A stretch of DNA of 37,698 nucleotides from Paenibacillus sp. VTT E-133291. GTDB taxonomy: Bacteria; Bacillota; Bacilli; Paenibacillales; Paenibacillaceae. Position numbers and translations under genes: made by a program. A model generated the notes under the pieces. The model was not told where the DNA came from and searched no databases. It saw only the letters and a program-made list of their open reading frames with translations. The stretch covers positions 1 to 37,698 of the forward strand of contig NZ_NFVA01000066.1 in NCBI RefSeq assembly GCF_002264395.1, read 5' to 3'. Shown here in pieces: positions 15,388 to 22,842 of the stretch (positions are counted from its first letter, which is position 1; every line of letters starts with the position of its first letter).

Positions 15388-16390
15388 TGTAGATTGCCTC
15401 CTCGTTAGTATCAGGGAAATGAAAGTTATTATGGCAGGTGCAGCGAACAAAATGCCCAGGGCCTACTTCATGCAGCTGCGGATTTTCCTCATGCTCCCAT
15501 TCCGGAATCCAAGGTGTTCGGGCCGCGAAACGGCATCCTTTACGCGGAAGATTCTGTAATGGTGGAACAATCCCCTGAATCACGTGAAGTCTGGATTTCT
15601 CTTCTTTAACGGTTGGTATGGAGTTCAACAATGATCTTGTATATGGATGCTTCGGATTAGACGTTAACGTATAAATATCTGCGATTTCTACGATTTGCCC
15701 CGCGTACATTACCGCAACCCGGTCAGCCATTTCACTCACAACCCCTAGATCATGGGTAATTAAGATAATGCCTGCTTGCATATCGTTTTTTAATTTTTTT
15801 ATAAGTTCAAGAATTTGCAATTGGATGGTTACATCTAGTGCCGTAGTCGGCTCATCGGCGATCAAAAGCTTGGGGCCATTGGCAATCGCTATAGCAATCA
15901 CAACCCTCTGCCTCATGCCACCAGATAATTCGTGGGGGTACTGCTGATATGTATGTTCGGGACGGGAGATTCCAACCTTGGTCAAAAGATCAATGACCTT
16001 CTCTTTTCTTTGCTTCTTCGAAAGCTTGGAATCATGTAGGATGAGTACTTCTTCAATCTGTGAACCGATAATCATGAGCGGATTTAATGCGGATAAAGGA
16101 TCTTGAAAAATCATAGACATTTCTTGACCGCGCAGCTTGTTGAGCGCAGCAGGAGACATAGTAACGATATCCTGACCTTTGTATTTGATTTGCCCGTCTA
16201 TTTTAGCCCTTGTGTGCAATCCCATAATTGAAAAGGCCAGCGCACTTTTTCCAGAACCGGACTCTCCAACAATAGCAAGTATCTCATTTTTACGAACAGA
16301 CAGGGTAACATCATCTACTGCAGCATAATAGTCATCTTCGATCCTGAACGATGTCGACAAATTTTTGATTTCTAGTAATTCTTCGCTCAA
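15374..16390 (-). CDS. oppD: Oligopeptide ABC transporter ATPase, OppD-like
   Basis: A 338-residue ABC ATPase with Walker A 'GESGSGKS', signature 'LSGGMRQR', Walker B 'LLIADEPTTALD' and the H-loop 'LITHDLG'. Although the frame extends to 16480, AGGGGGA lies 5 nt before a TTG at 16390, giving the family-like N-terminus LSEELLEIKNL; I take this TTG as start. Oddity: the C-terminal region that carries four conserved cysteines in many OppD/DppD proteins has 'GCRFAARTPW' and 'RCTCHN' here, so the second cysteine is replaced and the motif looks incomplete. It is the first gene of the operon. Confidence 0.88.
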   Translation of the reverse strand: MSEELLEIKNLSTSFRIEDDYYAAVDDVTLSVRKNEILAIVGESGSGKSALAFSIMGLHTRAKIDGQIKYKGQDIVTMSPAALNKLRGQEMSMIFQDPLSALNPLMIIGSQIEEVLILHDSKLSKKQRKEKVIDLLTKVGISRPEHTYQQYPHELSGGMRQRVVIAIAIANGPKLLIADEPTTALDVTIQLQILELIKKLKNDMQAGIILITHDLGVVSEMADRVAVMYAGQIVEIADIYTLTSNPKHPYTRSLLNSIPTVKEEKSRLHVIQGIVPPLQNLPRKGCRFAARTPWIPEWEHEENPQLHEVGPGHFVRCTCHNNFHFPDTNEEAIYNGTS

Positions 16391-16417
16391 ATTAATCCCC
16401 CTATCGGCAAGAATTCC

Positions 16418-16487
16418 AAAATTTACACAATGAAATATTATGTAAATTTTGATATAAACAGCATTCTTTTCATGAAACATATCAAAA
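16418..16487. promoter_or_regulatory. Two nested inverted repeats upstream of oppD, candidate operator
   Basis: AAAATTTACA (16418-16427) and TGTAAATTTT (16441-16450) are perfect 10-bp arms with 13 nt between. Overlapping the right arm, TTTTGATAT (16447-16455) and ATATCAAAA (16479-16487) form a second perfect 9-bp inverted repeat. The first lies 28 nt from the oppD start. Centre spacing of about two helical turns in the first suits a dimeric repressor; the factor is unknown. The rest of the 16391-16767 gap is AT-rich without a gene I can support. Confidence 0.4.
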
Positions 16488-16657
16488 CATTGACTGTTAT
16501 GATTATTAACACCATTAAGAATAGTACAAGTACTTCCATCGGAATTAAAACTTGTTTCTCCGTAACTTTGTAGTTCATTTTAATTAACTTATGGTAAATT
16601 ATCAATCATTTCCTAAAAAAAATTTCAATGCATGTGATTAAAAGTAACGTAGACAAC

Positions 16658-16686
16658 AAAAAAACGGCTCTAGGCCGCCTTTTTCT
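16658..16686 (-). terminator. Terminator of rarA
   Basis: On the minus strand GGCGGCCTAGAGCCG forms a short CGGC/GCCG stem followed by seven U (A-run 16658-16664). It lies about 80 nt after the rarA stop. Confidence 0.7.
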
Positions 16687-16767
16687 AGGAAAAAAATATT
16701 TTGTATGTCACCTTAAATTTATTTGCTTTTTAGCATTAAAATGGAAAATATCTTAGTTGCTGGTGGA

Positions 16768-18072
16768 CTATTGTTCTCGTCGGAGTCTTTGATTGTGACG
16801 GATCTTAATTTCATTTCCTTGCTCGGTCGCTTGATAAAAAATACGCTGAGAAATTTCCTTAGGCAGATACTCCTGTTTCACATAATGCCCCGGAAAATTG
16901 TGCGGATATTGATATCCTTCATGCCCTAGTGCAGCAGCACCTTTATAGTGTGTATCACGTAAATGTAGCGGTACCTCGGCGGATTTAATCTCATCCATAC
17001 TTGCCATTGCATTTGAAATAGCCGTATAGACGGCATTAGACTTTGGACTCTCCACTGCGAAAAGAATGGCTTGCGCAATGTTTAGCTTCGCTTCTGGCCA
17101 ACCGTTATTTCTATAAGCTTCAAGCGCACTTACCGCTTGAACCATAGCCTGGGGATTAGCTAAGCCAATATCTTCACTGCTCGCTGCTATCAGGCGACGA
17201 ATAAAAGTCATAGGGTCCATCCCCAATTTCTCTACCGCATATAGAAACCAGAACAAGGCGGCATCACTAGAACCTCGAATGCTTTTGTGAAAAGCAGACA
17301 GAACATCATACTGCGTCGATTCATCTGCCTTCACAATGGGGCGCCGAATCGACTCTTCCGCCACCTCCAGCGTGATATGCACACTCCCGTCTACCTCCGG
17401 AGCAGTAGTTAACGCTGCTAGTTCCAGAGCATTTAAAGCCCGCCGGATATCTCCATTAGCCATGGTAGCAATATGCAGCAATGCTTCTTCATCGACCTGA
17501 AGCTCCATGAATCCAAGCCCTCTATCCTTGTCTGCTAAAGCTCTGCGCATCGCGACCAGACTGTGTTCACTCGTTAGCGCCTCTAGCTGAAACAGGGTAG
17601 AACGGCTCATAAGCGCTCCGTTTACGTAATGGAACGGGTTCTCCGTAGTTGCGCCAATAAATGTAATGGTACCTTTTTCTACTGCTGGCAATAGCGCGTC
17701 CTGACGTGAACTGTTAAACCGATGCACCTCGTCCAGAAAAAGAATCGTCTTAGAACCGTAAAGTGTTTTATTATTTTGAGCTCGTTCAATGACCTCCCGC
17801 ACATCCTTTACAGAAGCCTCCACCGCATTCAGGCGTACAAATTCACCTTGTGTGTGATGAGAAATGATATGAGCTAATGTTGTTTTGCCACATCCAGGAG
17901 GTCCATAGAGTAAAATCGAAGAGACCTGGTCTGCCTCGATCGCTCTTCGCAACAGCTTCCCCCGGCCTATGATATGTTCTTGACCAATATATTCATCCAG
18001 ATTCTCCGGTCTCATCCGGTCCGCAAGTAACCGTCCGCCCCCGTTGTCCTCTCCCATAGAAAATAAATCCAT
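16768..18072 (-). CDS. rarA: Replication-associated recombination ATPase RarA (MgsA)
   Basis: A 434-residue AAA+ ATPase that acts at stalled replication forks and single-strand gaps. Walker A 'GPPGCGKTT' is at 57-65, Walker B 'FLDEVHRFN' at about 112-120, sensor 1 'IGATTENP' and the C-terminal tetramerisation domain from about residue 250 ('AFHKSIRGSSDAALFWF', then 'LRDTHYKGAAALGHEGYQYPH'). The length is typical. AGGAAG and GGAG precede the ATG at 18072. In B. subtilis the homologue (yrvN) lies between tcdA and cymR, as here, but here opp and helD-permease blocks are inserted on its two sides. Confidence 0.95.
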   Translation of the reverse strand: MDLFSMGEDNGGGRLLADRMRPENLDEYIGQEHIIGRGKLLRRAIEADQVSSILLYGPPGCGKTTLAHIISHHTQGEFVRLNAVEASVKDVREVIERAQNNKTLYGSKTILFLDEVHRFNSSRQDALLPAVEKGTITFIGATTENPFHYVNGALMSRSTLFQLEALTSEHSLVAMRRALADKDRGLGFMELQVDEEALLHIATMANGDIRRALNALELAALTTAPEVDGSVHITLEVAEESIRRPIVKADESTQYDVLSAFHKSIRGSSDAALFWFLYAVEKLGMDPMTFIRRLIAASSEDIGLANPQAMVQAVSALEAYRNNGWPEAKLNIAQAILFAVESPKSNAVYTAISNAMASMDEIKSAEVPLHLRDTHYKGAAALGHEGYQYPHNFPGHYVKQEYLPKEISQRIFYQATEQGNEIKIRHNQRLRREQ

Positions 18073-18122
18073 AACTCCACTTCCTTGCTATATTCTTATA
18101 AAAGACAATGTCATCTCCCATT

Positions 18123-18150
18123 ATCATACCATAGACTTATTTTTCACCAA
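18123..18150 (-). promoter_or_regulatory. Probable sigma-A promoter of rarA
   Basis: On the minus strand, TTGGTG is separated by 16 nt from TATGAT, which is preceded by TGG (extended -10 form). It lies 51 nt upstream of the rarA start. Confidence 0.45.
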
Positions 18151-18154
18151 AAAT

Positions 18155-18203
18155 AAAAAGAGCATGATCTCGTCTTAGAAAGGCGGGAGCCATGCTCTTT
18201 TTT
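18155..18203. terminator. Terminator after the CD3324-like gene
   Basis: AAAAAGAGCATG (18155-18166) pairs perfectly with CATGCTCTTTTT (18191-18202), with extra imperfect pairing inside. U-runs exist on both strands. It separates the HTH gene and the repeat from the rarA promoter. Confidence 0.85.
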
Positions 18204-18206
18204 CAA

Positions 18207-18308
18207 AATATAAGAAAGTATAGGTTTCACGCTATACTTTATCCTTATTATTTCTCGCATAACGCTTACCGTCCTTATAGGGATGCCAAAGGCGTTTATG
18301 CTTGAATG
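18207..18308 (-). repeat. Dispersed ~100-nt structured repeat, copy 2
   Basis: On the minus strand this copy reads CAAGCATAAACGCCTTTGGC, then ATCCCTATAAGGACGG, GCGTTATGCGAGAAAT and a hairpin GTATAG-CGTGAAAC-CTATAC, ending TTCTTATATT. It has the same orientation as the copy at 2161 and lies 6 nt downstream of the CD3324-like gene stop, within that gene's 3' untranslated region. Confidence 0.78.
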
Positions 18309-18313
18309 GTACG

Positions 18314-18595
18314 CTAGCAATTTATTGCCAGCCTCATTTTTGATATGATTTTTCGAATACTCTCTTCCGACAGATGATACTTCTTCTGAAGCTCTGCTAC
18401 GGAATCGCCTTTTCGATGACAACTGAAAATTTCCTCATTGCGGTTTGCTATCTCTTTCCTCGAACCGCTGTTCTCGCCCCATCTAACCCGCTCTTCCGTT
18501 TTCTTCGGGATGTAGAGCAGTTCACCTTGGATGTATCCCTGAAGCTCTTTGAGCAAGCCAGGGGGGAGCACATCCTTCCCATTTACATAACTCAA
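18314..18595 (-). CDS. CD3324-like small helix-turn-helix protein
   Basis: This 93-residue protein resembles the CD3324/Mor-activator-like group: 'GKDVLPPGLLKELQGYIQGELLYIPKK' followed by a C-terminal helix-turn-helix, 'HRKGDSVAELQKKYHLSEESIRKIISKM'. Such proteins are probably DNA-binding, but targets are unknown. The start is TTG at 18595, with AAGGAGG 9 nt upstream; the ATG just before it is in another frame, where a GTG with its own strong Shine-Dalgarno opens a 46-codon frame (18522-18662) overlapping this gene. Repeat copy 2 and a terminator follow. Confidence 0.75.
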   Translation of the reverse strand: MSYVNGKDVLPPGLLKELQGYIQGELLYIPKKTEERVRWGENSGSRKEIANRNEEIFSCHRKGDSVAELQKKYHLSEESIRKIISKMRLAINC

Positions 18596-18802
18596 CTTGC
18601 ATTTCCTCCTTCAACAGGTGTGTTCCTATGCGTCCGTCAACTACTGATAAAGTAATTTCCACGTCACCTGCCTCCTTTCTTCTCCTCATATTTGGAAAAA
18701 TCCGTAATTTCATTATATAAAAACCTTTTGGTAGCGTCTACATTCGAATTAATTTTTCATTGTTCTTATGGATTTGTGTGGTACTGTCTATGTTAGTAAT
18801 AA

Positions 18803-18820
18803 GGAGGCCTGACGGCCTCC
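18803..18820 (-). terminator. GC-rich hairpin terminator
   Basis: GGAGGCC-TGAC-GGCCTCC is a perfect 7-bp stem followed on the minus strand by UUAUUA. It closes the small toxin-like locus; a second hairpin, TTTCCGTC-TTA-GACGGAAA at 18834-18852, precedes it. Confidence 0.6.
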
Positions 18821-18842
18821 TCGCTTTAAGCAGATTTCCGTC

Positions 18843-18875
18843 TTAGACGGAAACCACCTCGTATACTGAAATCAT
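18843..18875 (-). pseudogene. Possible decayed type I (holin-like) toxin peptide
   Basis: A perfect AAGGAGG lies 9 nt before an ATG that encodes only MISVYEVVSV before TAA. The opening resembles small hydrophobic type I toxins of Bacillales (M-x-VYE-A/S-L...), but the membrane-spanning part is missing; a terminator follows within 25 nt. The surrounding 18663-18986 region has no other gene I can support. It could equally be a short leader peptide or chance. Confidence 0.3.
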
Positions 18876-18986
18876 TTCAATCAGCCTCCTTCCAGAGTGT
18901 TCTTGCCCGGCCGGACACTTATTATTAAGCCATACCTATAGGTTAGTTACAAGACCAAGAACAGTTATAACCATTCTCCACCAGTC

Positions 18987-21176
18987 TTAATTGCCCTCAG
19001 AATCGCTTCCAGCCGCCGTTTGCACATAGGAAGGAACTTCCCCATTATGGAGCAGCCACAGCTCGTGAAGAGCACGTGTACAGCCCACATACATCAACTT
19101 TGCGTCCCATGCCGTTGCCCCGTAATGGTCTTGATCGGCATCTGCTAAAATGACCGCATCAAATTCCAAACCTTTAGATAAATACACAGGTAGTACCGAT
19201 AATCCACCCTGATATTGCGTCATGCTACCGTCGATCAGATGAATATCTTCAAAATGCTGCTCCAGTTCAGCGTACAGCTCTGTAGCTTCACGCAGACTAC
19301 GTGTTAGCACAGCCACCGTACGATATTCCCTTCCAGACAGGGACTTCAGTGCCGATTGTATAGTGTTCAAACGAGCATTTCGTTCAGCTACCCGTTCTCC
19401 GACTATTTCTCCGTCTCCGTAGGTGATCATCCGAACGGGATCCCCGCTACGAAAGACAGGAACAGCCAACAACGAACTTTCTACTCCCGAGGATAGAATT
19501 CCATTAGCGAAGTCTATAATTTCCATGGTTGAACGATAGCTGCGTGTCAGCGCATGATAAGCCGTGTTCTCAGGGGCAAATAAGGCCTGCATCTCTTCCC
19601 ATGCGTGTACGCCTTTATAGGCATGTATACCCTGCGACAGATCGCCTAGAATGGTAAAGGAATGTCCACGCACGTATAAATCCAGCACTGCAATTTGGAA
19701 GGGGGAGAAATCCTGGGCTTCATCGATCACCACATGATCAAAGCGAGTGCCGCCTTCGTTCCCATTCAAAAGATAATAAATATACAACAGAGGCGGTAAA
19801 TCCTCTTCACGTATGATCCCTTTTTTCAGCCCTTTTGCCGTCTCCTTCAGCACAGCTGCTGGAATATTCTCAGGTGGATCCACCGGCCAATCTTCCGGGA
19901 CTTTAGCCGCACGAAAGATTTGCTTGTAGATCGTCAGCGGATCATACTTAGGCCATTTTGCACTGTATGATTTTTCTCGCGCAGCACCTTTTTTCTTGCG
20001 ATCCTTCATAGCTGCAGCTGACGGACTCTTCTTCAGCTCCATCTCAATCCAGCGATGTATCCGTGCCATTACACGTTCCTTACGCTTTGCTGGCGGATAA
20101 GGAGCGTACTCCTCATTATGCCAGCGCAAGATCATGGAGCGGCGCAGTACAGCGCCTTCCCATGGGATAAAATCACCCTCAGGTACCGAGCTGCTTTCCA
20201 ATAGCTTGATACTGGACTCTATTATTCCCATTAACACCGTTGATCCCTTGAAGCGCCCAGGCGTCTCTTCTGTAATCACAGGCATGCCGCCCGGAGTTTC
20301 GAACCAACGGTTCATCGTCTCCGTAGCATCTTGCTCTGGAAGCTCCAGACCTAGTACATTTGCAGCCCAATCCGGGAAGGTGCTCTGGGCAATATTTCCT
20401 ACACCGAGTTCAGGCAGTACATCCGAAATATAATCCAGAAACATTCGGTTCGGTGCAAAAATAATCATTTTTTCTGCAGAGACCTGATCTTTGTATTGAT
20501 ACAGCAGAAAGGCTAACCGGTGTAGTGCAACTGTAGTTTTACCACTTCCCGCTACACCCTGAATGATCAATGCTGTATTTTTGGCGGCACGGATAATCTT
20601 GTCCTGTTCTTCCTGAATGGTCGATACGATATCACGGAGACGATTATCTTTGTTCTCACCCAGGCGATAGACGAGAAACTCATCTGACACCACAGGTGCG
20701 TCACTCTCCCGGTTGTACGTATCTGCGACCCGCTCCAGAATCTGCTTCCGGATCACCACGTTGCGCTTGAGGTATACCAGTCCTTCTATCAGTCCCTCAG
20801 GAGCTTCATAGGAGGCAGGCTCCGTACCACCGGTAAACGAATAGAACAGGCTTGCTACCGGTGCGCGCCAGTCTATGACTAGCGGACGGTCGCTTACCTG
20901 CTCGCGGTCTACGCCGATTTTGCCTATATAGAGTGCCTTCCGCTGCTTCTCATCATTGCCCTGAAAATCAAGCCGTCCGAAATAAGGCTCCTGCCGAAGC
21001 TTGGCAAGATCTTTGCGCTTCTGATCACGGTTCGCTTCTAACACCTGTTCCGTATAATCGTGTCCCGTGTACACTGGAGTCTGGTTAAGTTTCTCCAGTA
21101 AGGTGTCAATCTCAGTAAGCGCTTGATTCAGCCTGTCTTCTTCCTCTTGATAGGCACTTTGAAAGTTGTCTTCCAA
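18987..21176 (-). CDS. helD: HelD-like RNA polymerase recycling ATPase (UvrD/Rep superfamily 1)
   Basis: A 729-residue SF1 protein. The N-terminal ~70 residues are charged and helical, like the HelD arm that enters RNA polymerase, followed by the diagnostic 'PYFGRLDF...ALYIGKIGV...VIDWRAPVASLFY'. Walker A 'GVAGSGKTT' is at 207-215, 'VVIDEAQDFSPFQ' is motif II, and 'LTRSYRSTMEI' and 'LSKGLEFDAVILADAD' are late helicase motifs. HelD releases stalled or inactive RNA polymerase; strand-unwinding activity should not be assumed. The start is TTG at 21176 with TAGGAGG 9 nt upstream. It is probably monocistronic. Confidence 0.88.
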   Translation of the reverse strand: MEDNFQSAYQEEEDRLNQALTEIDTLLEKLNQTPVYTGHDYTEQVLEANRDQKRKDLAKLRQEPYFGRLDFQGNDEKQRKALYIGKIGVDREQVSDRPLVIDWRAPVASLFYSFTGGTEPASYEAPEGLIEGLVYLKRNVVIRKQILERVADTYNRESDAPVVSDEFLVYRLGENKDNRLRDIVSTIQEEQDKIIRAAKNTALIIQGVAGSGKTTVALHRLAFLLYQYKDQVSAEKMIIFAPNRMFLDYISDVLPELGVGNIAQSTFPDWAANVLGLELPEQDATETMNRWFETPGGMPVITEETPGRFKGSTVLMGIIESSIKLLESSSVPEGDFIPWEGAVLRRSMILRWHNEEYAPYPPAKRKERVMARIHRWIEMELKKSPSAAAMKDRKKKGAAREKSYSAKWPKYDPLTIYKQIFRAAKVPEDWPVDPPENIPAAVLKETAKGLKKGIIREEDLPPLLYIYYLLNGNEGGTRFDHVVIDEAQDFSPFQIAVLDLYVRGHSFTILGDLSQGIHAYKGVHAWEEMQALFAPENTAYHALTRSYRSTMEIIDFANGILSSGVESSLLAVPVFRSGDPVRMITYGDGEIVGERVAERNARLNTIQSALKSLSGREYRTVAVLTRSLREATELYAELEQHFEDIHLIDGSMTQYQGGLSVLPVYLSKGLEFDAVILADADQDHYGATAWDAKLMYVGCTRALHELWLLHNGEVPSYVQTAAGSDSEGN

Positions 21177-21306
21177 TTTCAGTTACCTCCTAAAAGTTTA
21201 TCGAGCTTAAATTTTCATTCTCCTCATTCCCTCTTCTCACGCAAAAAGGATACCCATTGTAGCATAATCAGCACTAAAATACCAAATCTTTCAAGCGAAC
21301 ATACGA

Positions 21307-22605
21307 CTACAGCACAGCTTGCAAAATAAAGTTAGCTACAAATAAACCCGCAATCCCATACAGCGCAGGAGGTACTTCCTTGCCCTTACCCACCGCAAGC
21401 TTCACGATCGGATACGTAATAAATCCAAAAGCCATACCATCTACGATGCTATAAGTGAATGGAATCATGACCATGATCAGGAAAGAAGGAAAGAGCTCTG
21501 TTAAATCTCCCAAATCCATTTCACGCACATTCTGTACCATAAGCCCACCAATTACAATCAAGATCGGAGCGATAGCACTGTCTGGAATGTAGGAGAGCAG
21601 AGGGAGGAACAGGAATGTCGCCCCGAACAGCAGCCCTGCCACGAGTGAGGTCAGCCCCGAACGTCCACCTGCAGCAATACCTGCATTAGATTCCGCAGCA
21701 GCTACTACAGGACTGCTTCCGAAGAGACCTGCAGCGATATTGGCAATAGAGAGTGCTCGTAAGCTACTCTTGAAGCGCTCAGGACGCCCTGCCATCATAG
21801 TCTGTGAGGCGACAAGCCCAATATTTTCAAATACAACAATTAAGAGCAGTAAGAAAACAGCAATCCAGAACACAAGGCTCACAATGCCGCTCCAGTCCAT
21901 TCCCAGAAATAAGCTTTCATAACCCGTAAATACATGCCCTGATGCCTGCTTCTCAGGCGCGTGTGCCGCTCCCAGCAAGTAGGCTAGACCTGTACCAACC
22001 AGCATACTGATTAGTAAACCACCATTGGTCCCGCGGATAAACAGTACTAAAGCGAGTAATAAAGTTACACAGGAAGTGATAACTGCTGGATCACTAAAAT
22101 GTCCTATAGCAACAAATGTGGTCTGATGCGCAATCACAATCCCGCTTTTTTGCAGTCCTATAAAGGTCAGAAAAAGCCCTATCCCGACTGTAATGGCATG
22201 CTGTAGGTTTTGAGGAATCGCCTCACTCAGAATACGATAGAGCGATGTGAAGGCCACGATAGCGAATAACACACCGGTTATTACGACTACAGTAAGCGCC
22301 TCTCTCCAACCTAAATTCATAGAATGTACAAGTGTGTATGTGAAAAATGCGTTTATCCCCATCCCTGGTACCACGATGATCGGTGTCTTCCCACCGAAAG
22401 CCATCAGTAGACAGCCTGTAATGGCAGTCAATAGTGTAGCCACCATTGCTGGTCTAAGCGGCATACCCGCGTCATGAAGAATGGTCGCATTCACCATCAC
22501 AATGTATACTGAAGCAAAATACGAGAGGATCCCTGCAGCCCACTCCCGTTTCCAGTCATTCTCAGGTGCAAGCCCTACACTATTTCGCCAAAAATTTGAT
22601 TTCAT
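21307..22605 (-). CDS. NCS2-family purine permease (AzgA/PbuG type)
   Basis: A 432-residue membrane transporter of the adenine/guanine/hypoxanthine branch of NCS2 (AzgA, PbuG, PbuO). Signatures are 'VVPGMGINAFFTYTLV' with the conserved glycine-rich helix, 'VVFENIGLVASQTMMAG' with the substrate-site glutamate, and 'SSPVVAAAESNAGIAAGGRSGLTSLVAGLLF'. It carries about 12-14 hydrophobic segments. Which purine it moves cannot be read from the sequence. GGAGG lies 9 nt before the ATG. It follows tcdA after a terminator and a structured intergenic region, so it may be separately regulated. Confidence 0.88.
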   Translation of the reverse strand: MKSNFWRNSVGLAPENDWKREWAAGILSYFASVYIVMVNATILHDAGMPLRPAMVATLLTAITGCLLMAFGGKTPIIVVPGMGINAFFTYTLVHSMNLGWREALTVVVITGVLFAIVAFTSLYRILSEAIPQNLQHAITVGIGLFLTFIGLQKSGIVIAHQTTFVAIGHFSDPAVITSCVTLLLALVLFIRGTNGGLLISMLVGTGLAYLLGAAHAPEKQASGHVFTGYESLFLGMDWSGIVSLVFWIAVFLLLLIVVFENIGLVASQTMMAGRPERFKSSLRALSIANIAAGLFGSSPVVAAAESNAGIAAGGRSGLTSLVAGLLFGATFLFLPLLSYIPDSAIAPILIVIGGLMVQNVREMDLGDLTELFPSFLIMVMIPFTYSIVDGMAFGFITYPIVKLAVGKGKEVPPALYGIAGLFVANFILQAVL

Positions 22606-22636
22606 GTACTAAAACCTCCACTGATATTAAGTTCCG

Positions 22637-22733
22637 CAGGCGGATATTACCGGATAATAAGGCTTATAATCAACGGTTCATCCCGGTTTAACTATTATGC
22701 CTATTTGTGGTCTGCATCTTGCAGACCCGCCTG
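22637..22733 (-). ncRNA. Candidate three-way-junction leader RNA before the purine permease
   Basis: On the minus strand CAGGCGG (22733-22727) can pair with CCGCCTG (22643-22637), enclosing hairpin GGTCTGCA-AGA-TGCAGACC (22709-22727, which shares one base with the outer stem) and a long imperfect hairpin 22661-22701 (GGCATAAT...ATTATAAGCC). The layout recalls purine riboswitches, but the conserved junction and loop bases are absent, so it is not the known class. A competing reading is a promoter (TTGATT-18-TAATAT) inside the region. Confidence 0.35.
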
Positions 22734-22744
22734 TTAACCACAAC

Positions 22745-22785
22745 AAAAGGGCGTACGCAACTGGATTTCAGCTGGTCGCCCTTTT
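22745..22785 (-). terminator. Probable terminator of the hisS-aspS-tcdA unit
   Basis: AAAAGGGCG (22745-22753) pairs with CGCCCTTTT (22777-22785), with additional CAACTGG/CAGCTGG pairing inside. Only four U follow, so termination may be partial and allow read-through to the permease. Confidence 0.6.
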
Positions 22786-22842
22786 GGTCCATTTTACTAC
22801 TACTATCGTTATAATTGAAACAGCTTCAGCTCAGCGATTCAC

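Noticed and set aside
18144..18422. 92-codon minus-strand frame downstream of the HTH gene
   Set aside because: It is built from the 3' part of the HTH gene in another frame, the dispersed repeat and the terminator hairpin.
22606..22740. Known purine riboswitch before the purine permease
   Set aside because: The conserved junction and loop sequences of the purine class are absent, and one hairpin has a 3-nt loop that cannot make the loop-loop contact.
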